Source: an uncultured Paraprevotella sp.
Lineage (GTDB): Bacteria > Bacteroidota > Bacteroidia > Bacteroidales > Bacteroidaceae
DNA: 64,000 bases
Direction: 5' to 3'
Assembly: GCA_900546665.1 (NCBI GenBank)
Contig: URDY01000001.1
Location: 233,466 to 297,465, forward strand
The first letter of the stretch is position 1. Every line of letters starts with the position of its first letter. Shown piece by piece: positions 1-8,770 of the stretch. The notes under the pieces were generated by a model. That model searched no databases, had not been told where the DNA came from, and worked only from the letters and a program-made list of their open reading frames with translations. The translations under genes were made by a program, and so were the position numbers.

Positions 1-707
1 ATCTTTGAATTTGTAGATTCTAGTATCGAATGGTAGGCAAACATAGACTCCGTCACGACAAGGCATGAGAGATTTTCCCAATGTCCATCTTCCTGTTATT
101 GCATTTTCAAACGACAAGAGTATTGTGGGTTCTTTTTTTAAGTCATTTTTGTTTACTGTCACAAAACTATAGCCACCTCCATCTTTCGGTTTATTGTAAC
201 AAATTCCATAAAGTTGATTCCCTTCTATGGCTATTTCTCCCATATAGTAATCCATCGGAATTGTTTTTTCCAAATTGAGGTTGAGATCGAATATCATCAT
301 TTGGTAAGGTGCGTCACAATGTACGTAGAGCTTTTTGTCTTTTTCATCTATATGGAAGCATCAATTACTCGAATATATTCATTGTGTCCTCGTCCCACCA
401 TCTGTGCAGTGGATTTGAGGAATTTTCCATTTCTATCATACACGATGATTTTATTTCCTCCTCTATCCATAACGAAAATTCTATTGCCAAAGAACAATAA
501 CCTGTCTGGGTATTTTATCATGGCTTCAGAGGTATTGGAAGATAGTGATATGATTTTATATTCTTCCAAAAAAGAAGAAAATGTAAGTGCATGACCATTA
601 TCAAAAAGTTCAACTTTTATATTGTTTAAATGCTTACTTGGTGTGCATGAAATATATATAAGTCCCATGATAAAGCTAATCAATATTTTGCTTAATTTCA
701 TATTCAT
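1..707 (-). pseudogene. 6-bladed beta-propeller lipoprotein, frameshifted, 3' end outside window
   Basis: The reading frame opens at 707 with a lipoprotein signal peptide (MNMKLSKILIS... ending in an ISC lipobox) and runs into NHL/6-bladed-propeller-like sequence (RLLFFGNRIFVMDRGG, then GRGHNEYIRVIDAS). It stops at 348, but the next frame continues without a stop from about 352 to the window edge with matching propeller sequence (IDEKDKKLYVHCDAPYQ, FVTVNKNDL). Removing two bases (one TA of the ctatat run at 349-354) restores one frame. Proteins of this type are common surface or periplasmic lipoproteins in Bacteroides, of unknown ligand. The stretch is AT-rich and isolated from the dprA operon. 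The family call rests on pattern only. Confidence 0.7.
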
Positions 708-854
708 CTTTATTAAAAATAAATGTAAGAATCATAAGTGGTATTCCCAAAATACGTGTATGCAGTGGTAATAGCAACTTCCTAAAAATCTTTTGTTAAT
801 ATCTTTATTTTTATGTATTTTATTATTATGGAATAGGAACATCCCACTCCATAA

Positions 855-862
855 CAAAAGTA
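855..862 (-). promoter_or_regulatory. possible -7 box for the propeller gene
   Basis: The minus strand reads TACTTTTG, a match to the Bacteroidetes -7 consensus TAnnTTTG, 148 bases upstream of the start at 707. No clear -33 TTTG was seen, so this is tentative. The 708-968 gap holds nothing else recognisable. Confidence 0.3.
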
Positions 863-968
863 CATTAATTTCTTAAAAACATTTTACCACATGTTACAGA
901 TTTGTTGGGATCTGTATCATTTTGATGAATATGTTGTTGGAAGAATAATATATTCTTAAAGTTCTTTC

Positions 969-2090
969 TTATGTCAACCTGTACATTCCTCCGCCCATGA
1001 GCTTGATGAGTCCTTTTATTTCCAAGTTGAATAAAAAGGCACTCAGTTTATGGACCGGAATGTTGGTCATGACTGTAAGAGTGTTTATTTGTAGACTTTG
1101 TCTTTTTTTAAGGCAATCAATGATACGTTGCTCCTCTTCACAAAGATCGGGAAATAATTCGCCTTGTATAGTTTTGGAGGAGTTATGAAGGTTTGTGGAT
1201 GGTTGCCATCCCATTGATTCTATAAAATCCTGTGCATTTTGTAGTAAGGTGGCTTTACTTTGACGGATCAGTCTGTTACACCCCTGAGAGCTTAAATCAT
1301 TAATACGCCCAGGAAAGGCGAAAACATCACGATTATAACTATTGGCTATTTCCGCTGTAATGAGGGCACCGCCTTTTTGTGCTGATTCTACCACTATTGT
1401 TGCATCAGCCATACCGGCTACAATGCGGTTTCTTCTTATGAAATTAACCTTGTCGGCATTGGTGCGACTCATGAATTCAGTCAGTAATCCACCATGAGAG
1501 AGCATTTGGATGGCTGTATCACGATGCAAGCGTGGATAAATCTGATCCAAACCATGAGCCAGTACGCCGACTGTGTCCAAATCATTATTGAGAGCCGAAC
1601 GGTGGCTGTTAATGTCTATACCGTAAGCCAGTCCGCTGACAACCAGTACGTCCGGGCAAATTTCTTTTAGATCCTTCAAAAAATGCTGGCAGATGTCTTT
1701 TCCATATTCGGTGCAATGACGTGTGCCGACCATATTGATCACGTGAATACGGTTAAGGTCTGCATTTCCTTTGTAATATAAAATCAGGGGTGCATCATCA
1801 CATTCTCTTAGTCGTGAGGGATAGTCTGTATCTTGATAACAAAGACATTGGATATGATTTTGGGTGATAAAAAGGAGTTCTTCTTCAGCTCTTGTTATCT
1901 GATTTTCCATTTCCAGCAGAGATTCCGACAGTTTGTCTGAAGCATCCGGAATTATTTCACGGATATGACGGCGATGTTCGAATATGGCTGTTGCACTGCC
2001 GAACTCTTGCATGAGTTGGTGTTGGGTGGTTATATTGACACGAGGAATACGTGTCAACGCCATGGTATAGATGATTTCCTTTTCGGTCAT
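969..2090 (-). CDS. dprA: DNA-processing protein DprA
   Basis: A 373-residue protein with the DprA/Smf layout: an N-terminal helical region, a Rossmann-like core (LVVSGLAYGIDINSH; TIVVESAQKGGALITAEIA; FAFPGRINDLSSQGCN) and a C-terminal winged-helix-like tail ending in LIKLMGGGMYRLT. DprA binds incoming single-stranded DNA and loads RecA; in Bacteroidales it is a conserved core gene whose role outside transformation is unclear. The start at 2090 gives a standard N-terminus. It is the last gene of a likely three-gene minus-strand operon, 20 bases after the thioesterase. The family call is secure from the motifs; the physiological role is inference. Confidence 0.95.
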   Translation of the reverse strand: MTEKEIIYTMALTRIPRVNITTQHQLMQEFGSATAIFEHRRHIREIIPDASDKLSESLLEMENQITRAEEELLFITQNHIQCLCYQDTDYPSRLRECDDAPLILYYKGNADLNRIHVINMVGTRHCTEYGKDICQHFLKDLKEICPDVLVVSGLAYGIDINSHRSALNNDLDTVGVLAHGLDQIYPRLHRDTAIQMLSHGGLLTEFMSRTNADKVNFIRRNRIVAGMADATIVVESAQKGGALITAEIANSYNRDVFAFPGRINDLSSQGCNRLIRQSKATLLQNAQDFIESMGWQPSTNLHNSSKTIQGELFPDLCEEEQRIIDCLKKRQSLQINTLTVMTNIPVHKLSAFLFNLEIKGLIKLMGGGMYRLT

Positions 2091-2110
2091 GTAATGAGTT
2101 TATGGATGAT

Positions 2111-2524
2111 TTAGTTATTTATTTCATCTGTAGGAACAATTTGATCCAGTTCCTGGCAGATACCTAAGCGTCCTTGGATAAGGCACACGGTATCAACTTG
2201 ACTTTTGATACAGCATTTCATGTCGGGTAGTCTGAATATATCCTGATAAAAAACATATTTGATACCATCCTTGACCAGTCGTAGTTTGCTTACGAAAGAG
2301 TCACCACTTTTAAGCGGTGTTTTAAATGCCATGTTGAGGCGGGCTACGACTGCATCTATACCCCTTGCATGAAGATCTGCAAAGCTGATTCCTTTGGAAA
2401 GTAGAAATTCATGTCGGGTATGTTCTATATAGTGTTGGTAGTTGGCGTTGTTGACAATTCCTTGAAGGTCACATTCATAATCCCTTACTTTCATATTCAG
2501 TTCGAAAATGTAATCTGTTTTCAT
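2111..2524 (-). CDS. acyl-CoA thioesterase, hotdog fold (4HBT type)
   Basis: A 137-residue single-domain protein of normal length for the 4-hydroxybenzoyl-CoA thioesterase family. The signature lies near the N-terminus: YECDLQGIVNNANYQHY, with the usual Asp before a G-(I/V)-V-N-x-A-x-Y segment, then a helix (EHTRHEFLLSKG). Such enzymes hydrolyse acyl-CoA or acyl-ACP thioesters in the cytoplasm; the substrate cannot be read from sequence. It starts 7 bases after the DUF2851 gene and precedes dprA by 20 bases, so the three are probably co-transcribed. Confidence 0.9.
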   Translation of the reverse strand: MKTDYIFELNMKVRDYECDLQGIVNNANYQHYIEHTRHEFLLSKGISFADLHARGIDAVVARLNMAFKTPLKSGDSFVSKLRLVKDGIKYVFYQDIFRLPDMKCCIKSQVDTVCLIQGRLGICQELDQIVPTDEINN

Positions 2525-2531
2525 ATTCTTC

Positions 2532-3836
2532 TTATTCTATTGATTTTCTTTTCATAAATTCATATCCAAATCTGCAGTGAAGACAATATTTGCGGTCGCA
2601 GTATTCTTTCTTGAGTTGTATAAGAGCTTGTGAATCACAGGCTGACTTGACTTTTATACCACAAGCTTCCCATTGGCGTGTAATGAAGTTATCTTCTGCT
2701 TTTAGAGGGTCAAGGAATTGTTGGGCCCGTTCACAATAAACTTCATTTTGGTGTGATTTTCCATAAGCATACAATGTGGGTACAACTGTATTGATGATAA
2801 TAAGATTCAGTGAATTCGGGGTCAGTTTTTTGGTTCGTTTACAGCTAGGACACCCAAATGAATAATGTGATTCCCAATAGCTCGTTGTTTGAGTGCTGAG
2901 TATCTGATGTAGATCAGCAGTGGTTTCGGCTTCCAGCAATACTGATAATCCGGCATTTTGATTATAATAGAGTTGTGCAAGCTGAGAAAGTCTCACATGT
3001 GGAAAATTTTGTGGTCTTAATCTCATGAATTTCCATAATGAAGGATCCATCGGAGTCAGCGAGAATTTATGTGCCAGATAAGTATATTCTTTTTTCAGTT
3101 GGTTGAAATATCCATCCAGTTCGGCTTCTTGCCTGTATTTCTGAGGAATCAGATTTAAATCCAGTAATCCTGCCTGTCCCATAAATATGGCTTCAATTTG
3201 GAATAGACTGTCACGGTGCTTTGCCGTAGCAGTGAGAGGAATTTTTTTAGCCCATTGTTCGAAAGCGTCTCCATTGATTCCAAATCCGAAATTACGTGAC
3301 AACGTAATAAAATAGGCTGTTTCCCAGTCTCCGTTGAGTTCTTCTACCCGTTGGCAGACTTGTTTAGCCCGTTGTTCCAAGCGTTCATAAAGTAAGGCAT
3401 TCATCCAGCTATGTACTGTAAATGTATCCAGTTTGGGAATAATACTGTGGCAGCGGGGATAGTCAATGGTACGGCAAAGTTCCTCATAATTGTGCCGGAT
3501 ATGATCCGGTACTTTCAGTTCCAATTGTGGTACCGTTTTGTGGTCGCTGGTGAGAATGGGGGTGTCGATTGTTTCTGCGATGTGAAGTATCACATTGTTA
3601 TAATGCTGGTCTTCGTGGTGTCCGTGGCGGTACCAGTCGCTGGAATGCTGGTGTATCTCAATATTGCCGACCCAAAGAATACCACCGATTTTTATTTTTG
3701 CATTGAAGAAATCAGGCCCGGCGTTTCTGTTGATCAGTCCTGTATCGATTACTTCCACTTCCTTTTGGTCAGTGGTCAGTAATGGCTTGAGTGGAAATAA
3801 TCTGTAGTTCCATATGTAATGCAGCAGTTTCTCCAT
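2532..3836 (-). CDS. DUF2851 family protein
   Basis: A 434-residue protein recognised as the Bacteroidetes DUF2851 family: it begins MEKLLHYIWNYRLFPLKPL and continues with LINRNAGPDFFNAKIKIGG and VGNIEIHQHSSDW. That second block, with its Asp and the Glu-Ile-His, recalls a nuclease-like core, but function is unknown. Cysteines at CPSCKRTKK and near the C-terminus (CDRKYCLHCRFGYEF) could bind zinc. It is the first gene of the minus-strand operon with the thioesterase and dprA. A -7 box at 3869-3876 sits 33 bases upstream of the start. Confidence 0.85.
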   Translation of the reverse strand: MEKLLHYIWNYRLFPLKPLLTTDQKEVEVIDTGLINRNAGPDFFNAKIKIGGILWVGNIEIHQHSSDWYRHGHHEDQHYNNVILHIAETIDTPILTSDHKTVPQLELKVPDHIRHNYEELCRTIDYPRCHSIIPKLDTFTVHSWMNALLYERLEQRAKQVCQRVEELNGDWETAYFITLSRNFGFGINGDAFEQWAKKIPLTATAKHRDSLFQIEAIFMGQAGLLDLNLIPQKYRQEAELDGYFNQLKKEYTYLAHKFSLTPMDPSLWKFMRLRPQNFPHVRLSQLAQLYYNQNAGLSVLLEAETTADLHQILSTQTTSYWESHYSFGCPSCKRTKKLTPNSLNLIIINTVVPTLYAYGKSHQNEVYCERAQQFLDPLKAEDNFITRQWEACGIKVKSACDSQALIQLKKEYCDRKYCLHCRFGYEFMKRKSIE

Positions 3837-3868
3837 AAGATACAGGTTGAAAGGTTTAATTTTTCAAA

Positions 3869-3876
3869 CAAATATA
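3869..3876 (-). promoter_or_regulatory. -7 box for the DUF2851-thioesterase-dprA operon
   Basis: The minus strand reads TATATTTG, an exact TAnnTTTG match. The start codon lies 33 bases downstream. It is back to back with the dapB promoter in a 102-base divergent intergenic region. Confidence 0.6.
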
Positions 3877-3897
3877 ATGAAATTCAGTACAAATCCC

Positions 3898-3905
3898 TAT
3901 CTTTG
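3898..3905 (+). promoter_or_regulatory. -7 box for dapB
   Basis: The plus strand reads TATCTTTG, an exact TAnnTTTG match, 33 bases before the dapB ATG at 3939. Its position argues against the longer in-frame extension that would start dapB at 3819. Confidence 0.65.
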
Positions 3906-3938
3906 CGTAAAAAAAATATTCATTACGCATCATTCATT

Positions 3939-4694
3939 ATGAAAATAGCATTAATAGGTTACGGCCGTATGGGTCGTATGATAGAGCAGATTGCTCTGCA
4001 AAGAGGACATCAGATTGTCAGTATCATAGATGTGGATAACCAACAGGATTTTGATTCGGAAGGATTCCGTAGTGCAGATGTCGCCATTGAGTTTACTTGT
4101 CCGCAAGAAGCTTTTCGTAATGTATGTAGAGCTTTTGATGCACATGTCAGTGTGGTAAGTGGTAGCACAGGATGGTTCGAACACCATGTTGAGGAAATGA
4201 CCCGTCGTTGTGAGGAGGAAGGACAGACTTTATTCTGGAGTTCTAATTTCAGTCCCGGTATGGCTGTTTTCAGAGCGCTTAATAAGAAACTGGCAGATAT
4301 GATGAACGGTTTGACCGAGTATCAGCTCAGAATGGAAGAAACACATCATATACACAAATTGGATGCCCCCAGTGGAACTGCGATTACTTTGGCAGAAGAT
4401 ATTCTGAAGGAGATGCCGCGTAAGACCAAATGGGTGAAAGGACGTTTTGTGGCTCCTGACGGACAGGTAAGCGGTACGGATGAATGTGCTGAAAACGAAT
4501 TTCCTGTTGACAGTATCCGGAGAGGAGAAGTACCAGGTATACACACGATATCTTATGATTCCCAGGCTGATGCCATTACTATCACTCACGACGCCCATAA
4601 TCGTACGGGATTTGCTCTTGGAGCTGTTTTGGCAGCTGAATTTACAAAAGATCATAAAGGATTGCTTACTATGGACGATATGTTCAAATTCTGA
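3939..4694 (+). CDS. dapB: 4-hydroxy-tetrahydrodipicolinate reductase
   Basis: A 251-residue enzyme of lysine and cell-wall diaminopimelate synthesis that reduces hydroxy-tetrahydrodipicolinate with NAD(P)H in the cytoplasm. The N-terminus has the dinucleotide-binding loop GYGRMGRM. The catalytic segment EETHHIHKLDAPSGTA (paired His, then Lys, then the SGTA phosphate loop) is intact, and the C-terminus has HDAHNRTGFALGA. The frame is open upstream to 3819, but the ATG at 3939 gives the canonical MKIALIGYG start and follows a promoter box. lepB follows 31 bases downstream, so dapB probably leads a dapB-lepB-lepB2-WbqC operon. Confidence 0.97.
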   Translation: MKIALIGYGRMGRMIEQIALQRGHQIVSIIDVDNQQDFDSEGFRSADVAIEFTCPQEAFRNVCRAFDAHVSVVSGSTGWFEHHVEEMTRRCEEEGQTLFWSSNFSPGMAVFRALNKKLADMMNGLTEYQLRMEETHHIHKLDAPSGTAITLAEDILKEMPRKTKWVKGRFVAPDGQVSGTDECAENEFPVDSIRRGEVPGIHTISYDSQADAITITHDAHNRTGFALGAVLAAEFTKDHKGLLTMDDMFKF

Positions 4695-4725
4695 TCAGTA
4701 ACTGAATTTTGATGATTATTTAATT

Positions 4726-6177
4726 ATGAAGCAGAACAGATTCCATGCAACGAAGACTCAATGGGGCAGAATGGCTGTGGTGACCGTGTGTTATCTGGCC
4801 TTTTTGGTTTGGATAAAAAGCTGGTGGGGATTGTTGGTTTTGCCATTTATCTTCGATGCTTATATTACAAGATTCATACCCTGGACATGGTGGAAAGAGG
4901 CTGAAAGTCCGTTGACCCGTACTGTTATGAGTTGGGTAGATGCGATTGTATTTGCATTGGTGGCAGTGTATTTTGTCAACATCTATTTCTTTCAGAATTA
5001 TACCATTCCTTCTTCTTCTCTCGAAAAATCGTTGCTAGTGGGTGATTATCTTTTTGTGAGTAAGATGAGTTATGGCCCCCGGAAACCCCAGACTCCCCTT
5101 TCAATGCCGCTTACGCAGCATACAATGCCTGTAATTGGGTGTAAGTCTTATTTGGAGTGGCCTCAGTGGGAATATGAACGTGTAGGTGGACATCCGGACG
5201 TAAAACTTAATGATATAGTAGTGTTTAACTATCCTGCTGGAGATACGGTTGCTTTGAATCCGCAGTTTGCCAATGCTGATTTTTATGCATTGTGTTACGG
5301 TATTGGTGAGCAGCAATATGCACAGATGTATGGGGGATTACCACCGTTTGATTCGCTTGGACCGGATGCTGAAAGAAAGTTTTTTGATATGGTGTACCAT
5401 ATGGGACGTCAGTATGTCAATAATAATCCGGGTATGTTTGGTGAAGTGGCTTACAGACCTGTAGATCGCCGTGAGAACTATGTCAAACGTTGTGTTGGCT
5501 TGCCTGGTCAAACCTTACAGATCAAGGATCATGTGGTATGGCTGGATGGTAAACCCAATAAGGAACCAGATAACGTGCAATATGACTATATTGTAAGACT
5601 TAAACAAGATATTCCGGAGCCCTTGGTACGTGAGTTGGGACTCAGTCGTGAGGATTTGAGCGGATTGCAGCAGAACGGAGTTCTACCGCTTACGCAAAAG
5701 GCTTATGAAAGGCTTAAAACCTGTACGGACATTGTGGAAAGTATTGCTTATGATTCTTTGAATTCTGTTTCTTACGGACTTTATCCGCTTAATGCCTACA
5801 CAGGATGGACACGTGATAATTATGGGCCAGTCTGGATCCCGGCACGAGGGAAAACATTGAAACTGACCATGGATAATATCGCTGTGTACGAAAGACCTAT
5901 ACGGGTATATGAAAACAACAAGCTGGAGATCAAGGACGGTAAAATCTTTATTAACGACAAACAGACGGACAGTTATACCTTCAAGATGGATTATTATTGG
6001 ATGCAAGGTGATAACCGTCATAATTCTGCTGATTCACGTTATTGGGGATTTGTGCCGGAAGATCATATCGTAGGAAAACCAATACTGATCTGGCTTTCAT
6101 TGGATAAGGATCGCAGTTGGTTTGACGGACATGTCCGCTGGAATAGGATGTTTACATTGGTTGATCATATCAAATGA
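4726..6177 (+). CDS. lepB: signal peptidase I (S26)
   Basis: A 483-residue membrane peptidase that removes signal peptides at the outer face of the inner membrane. Hydrophobic segments occupy the N-terminal ~90 residues. The serine box reads NYTIPSSSLEKSLLVGD, the lysine box ENYVKRCVGLPGQTLQI, and the C-terminal box GDNRHNSADSRYWGFVP, so the Ser/Lys dyad is present. The protein is far longer than enterobacterial LepB because of an insertion of about 130 residues between the serine and lysine boxes and another before the last box, as is usual for Bacteroidales. A shorter paralogue follows immediately. Confidence 0.95.
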   Translation: MKQNRFHATKTQWGRMAVVTVCYLAFLVWIKSWWGLLVLPFIFDAYITRFIPWTWWKEAESPLTRTVMSWVDAIVFALVAVYFVNIYFFQNYTIPSSSLEKSLLVGDYLFVSKMSYGPRKPQTPLSMPLTQHTMPVIGCKSYLEWPQWEYERVGGHPDVKLNDIVVFNYPAGDTVALNPQFANADFYALCYGIGEQQYAQMYGGLPPFDSLGPDAERKFFDMVYHMGRQYVNNNPGMFGEVAYRPVDRRENYVKRCVGLPGQTLQIKDHVVWLDGKPNKEPDNVQYDYIVRLKQDIPEPLVRELGLSREDLSGLQQNGVLPLTQKAYERLKTCTDIVESIAYDSLNSVSYGLYPLNAYTGWTRDNYGPVWIPARGKTLKLTMDNIAVYERPIRVYENNKLEIKDGKIFINDKQTDSYTFKMDYYWMQGDNRHNSADSRYWGFVPEDHIVGKPILIWLSLDKDRSWFDGHVRWNRMFTLVDHIK

Positions 6178-6940
6178 TGTCAATAGAAGTGATTTGAAGA
6201 TAAAGCGCAGCTTTTGGACGGTTGTGGCGCTTGCGCTCGTGGTAGCAACGGGAGTGCGTCTTTTCGGGGTGTCTGTCTTGACTATCCCGGGCGCTGGCGA
6301 GCGTCCCGTCTTTGAGGCTGGTGATCGTGTTATGGTTAACCGGACAACTTATGGACTGAGATTTCCTAAAGTGTTTGGTGACGGATACAGACGATGGGGG
6401 GAGAAGAAAGTTAGCAGAGGTGATTGGGTTGCGTTTGATTCACCAGCTGATATTGGTGATACACTGATGAATCATGGACTTTTTGTCGGAATCTGTTTAG
6501 CTGCTCCTGGTGATTCTGTTTGGACTGACAGAGAAGGCAGGGTGTATAATAGTAAACCGAAGGGAGTTGGGGCTTTAAAAGCCGTAGAAATGCCCAGACG
6601 AGATGCTTGGGTTGCTATTACGTCGGACAATATACGTTGGTATGAACTAATGATCAATCGTCATGAAGGAGTGAGAGCTGTGATAATAGGTGATTCACTA
6701 TGTGTGGCGGGGCATTTTGTTCGTAGTTTCTGTTTTAAGCATGATTATTATTGGATGGCGTCTGCTCGGACTGACAACCATGCTGATTCAAGAGCATTTG
6801 GTTTTGTGCCTTTTACACATATTGTAGGCAAACTGACCCGTGTATTGTATTCATGGGATTCAGATGCTCCATGGTATTGTCATTTTCGTACTGAACGCTT
6901 TTTTATGCGGGTCACACCCGGATTTTCAGATAAACAATGA
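6131..6940 (+). CDS. signal peptidase I-like protein lacking the catalytic dyad
   Basis: About 250-270 residues, clearly S26-related: one N-terminal membrane segment (WTVVALALVVATGV), GDRVMVNRTTYGLR after the position of the serine box, and DNHADSRAFGFVPFTHIVG at the C-terminus. The serine box reads LTIPGAGERPVFEAGD with no serine, and the lysine box reads LFVGICLAAPGDSV where active enzymes have (V/I)KR. It is therefore probably not a peptidase. The start is uncertain: ATG 6131 overlaps lepB by 47 bases, while TTG 6194 would give MKIKRSFW with no overlap and may be the true start. The next gene overlaps its stop by 4 bases. Confidence 0.8.
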   Translation: MSAGIGCLHWLIISNDVNRSDLKIKRSFWTVVALALVVATGVRLFGVSVLTIPGAGERPVFEAGDRVMVNRTTYGLRFPKVFGDGYRRWGEKKVSRGDWVAFDSPADIGDTLMNHGLFVGICLAAPGDSVWTDREGRVYNSKPKGVGALKAVEMPRRDAWVAITSDNIRWYELMINRHEGVRAVIIGDSLCVAGHFVRSFCFKHDYYWMASARTDNHADSRAFGFVPFTHIVGKLTRVLYSWDSDAPWYCHFRTERFFMRVTPGFSDKQ

Positions 6941-7581
6941 TGGAAAAAACTTTATTATTGGCAGCAGCATATCTGGGGCCGGTAGATTTTTATGCCAGAC
7001 TTTATGGTTGTAACAAGGTCTGTATTGAACAGTGGGATCACTATGTCAAGCAGACGTATCGTAACAGGTGTCGCATTCTTGCAGCAGGTGGAGTCGTACA
7101 AACGCTTACAGTGCCGGTTGTGAAGCCTGAATATGAAAAGATGCCTTATAAGGATATCCGTATTTCAGATCATGGTAACTGGCGTCATTTACATTGGCAG
7201 GCTCTGGTCAGTGCTTATCGTAATTCGCCTTACTTTGAATATTATGAGGAAGATTTCTTGCCTTTTTACACGCGAAAATATGATTTTCTGCTCGATTTCA
7301 ATCTTTCTTTGCAGGAAATGATCTGCAAACTTATAGGAATTGAAACGGATGTAGAACTGACATCACATTATATTGATGCTGCAGAGGCGAAGTTTTATCG
7401 GGATTATAGAGAGATAGCAGATCCTGGAAGGAAGGACTGTACGATTAATGTAGGGCCTTATTATCAGGTTTTCCCTACGTCAGGGGGCTTCCAGCCTGAT
7501 CTCAGTATTGTGGACTTGCTGTTTAATATGGGCCCTGAAAGCCTGATCGTATTGAGGGATGCCAATTCAGCGAATCTTTAA
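6937..7581 (+). CDS. WbqC-like family protein
   Basis: A 214-residue protein of the WbqC-like family, seen from the pattern AAAYLGPVDFYARLYGC near the start, then WDHYVKQTYRNRC, GNWRHLHWQALVSAYRNSP and YYQVFPTSGGFQPDLSIVDLLFNMGP at the end. The family is named after an O-antigen cluster protein, but its biochemical role is unknown. The ATG overlaps the stop of the signal-peptidase paralogue by 4 bases, so translation is probably coupled. It is the last gene of the dapB operon, before the hairpin at 7767. Confidence 0.88.
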   Translation: MMEKTLLLAAAYLGPVDFYARLYGCNKVCIEQWDHYVKQTYRNRCRILAAGGVVQTLTVPVVKPEYEKMPYKDIRISDHGNWRHLHWQALVSAYRNSPYFEYYEEDFLPFYTRKYDFLLDFNLSLQEMICKLIGIETDVELTSHYIDAAEAKFYRDYREIADPGRKDCTINVGPYYQVFPTSGGFQPDLSIVDLLFNMGPESLIVLRDANSANL

Positions 7582-7766
7582 GTTTTGATGCAGGATTTGC
7601 TGACATATAGAGATTCTTTAAGAGAAGCGTAAACAGATGATTCTTGTATGTTTATTGACAGTGTGAAATTGGGATCGTATTATCCGGAATTTTTAAATGT
7701 CTGTCTAAACCAATTTCCTTTTTGATTATTGACAGGTCCTTTCGGACTGTTGATTCAGTTATAAAA

Positions 7767-7798
7767 AAGGCTGCCCAATTTGAGTGAAGGGCAGCCTT
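7767..7798. terminator. bidirectional terminator between convergent operons
   Basis: A perfect 10-bp stem, AAGGCTGCCC and GGGCAGCCTT, with a 12-base loop. A run of T follows on the minus strand, so it best serves the minus-strand gene ending at 7826; it can also end the dapB operon. Confidence 0.85.
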
Positions 7799-7825
7799 AA
7801 TTTGGGGCTATATACTGATCAATCT

Positions 7826-8722
7826 TTATTCAATAACCATTTTACGAGTACTTTGACCGGCTTTGATCGTATAGATACCTTTAGTCAGACCAGAAAGATC
7901 CATTTCGTTTCCATAGCTATTGGCAACGAGGCGGCCGTCTATACTATAGACATAGATATTGGCAGGTTCGTTTAGAACAACGCGTTTACCCTCAAAGAAG
8001 ATGTGTGTAGTGTTTGTCGTTGTTTCTTTGATGCCTACAGTACTGTTGGTCGGTGTAGTGACACGAATTCCGTGAATGTAGATAGGATCAGCAGTCAAAG
8101 ATTGGAAATAAGCATAGATAGGTTCATTGCCTTTAAGTGTATATGCGTCATCATTGCCGTTGTCCAAAGTTTCTATTCCGGTCCAAGTATATATGCCGCC
8201 TCTAAAAAGAGGTTTGAAAACGGTTGCGTATGTTGCACTGATCACATCGTAGTTGGTGAAGCTTGTATTAATATTCTTTGAAGCCATCATACGTACATAA
8301 GTGCTGCCTTCACGTGAAAGACAGATACTGTATGAGGTGCAGGATGGCATCTGTACGACGAAACCTCCTCCGTTGGCAGTCATGTTGCTTGATGCGGCTG
8401 CAATTTTAAGTGCTCCTGTACGTGAGCCGGCAGCTCCAATTTCACCACCTTCGCCGGCTCCTATCCAATAAGGATCAGCAGTACTCATCGGATAGTCAGG
8501 CATGATATCGGCATAAATAAGTTGGATTGGTTTACCATTTGGATCAACCTTGTAATTTTCTTCATCACAGATTCCAATATATTTGTCAATCTTTTCTTGT
8601 GTGTCAAACCATAACCAACCATCGGCATCAATGTCACTTGCCGGAAATAGGTTATACTCTTGAGCGTGTGCATTAAAGACACATGCTAATGCGCAAGTCA
8701 GTGTGTAGATAATTTTTTTCAT
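7826..8722 (-). CDS. secreted protein with C-terminal sorting-like domain
   Basis: A 298-residue exported protein with a clear Sec signal peptide (MKKIIYTLTCALACVFNAHAQ). The middle is not recognised; it looks beta-rich and contains EGSTYVRMMASKNIN and YTWTGIETLDNGND. The last ~70 residues (ANIYVYSIDGRLVANSYG, then LSGLTKGIYTIKAG and RKMVIE) match the pattern of type-IX-secretion-like C-terminal domains, which many Bacteroides carry even without full gliding machinery. It lies 48 bases after the SusD gene and is probably the last gene of the SusC/SusD operon, suggesting a cell-surface or secreted accessory of that uptake system. Confidence 0.8.
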   Translation of the reverse strand: MKKIIYTLTCALACVFNAHAQEYNLFPASDIDADGWLWFDTQEKIDKYIGICDEENYKVDPNGKPIQLIYADIMPDYPMSTADPYWIGAGEGGEIGAAGSRTGALKIAAASSNMTANGGGFVVQMPSCTSYSICLSREGSTYVRMMASKNINTSFTNYDVISATYATVFKPLFRGGIYTWTGIETLDNGNDDAYTLKGNEPIYAYFQSLTADPIYIHGIRVTTPTNSTVGIKETTTNTTHIFFEGKRVVLNEPANIYVYSIDGRLVANSYGNEMDLSGLTKGIYTIKAGQSTRKMVIE

Positions 8723-8770
8723 TTTCTTTTGTGTTTTGAGTTAAAAATAAATTATTTGTCTCATTGGTTA

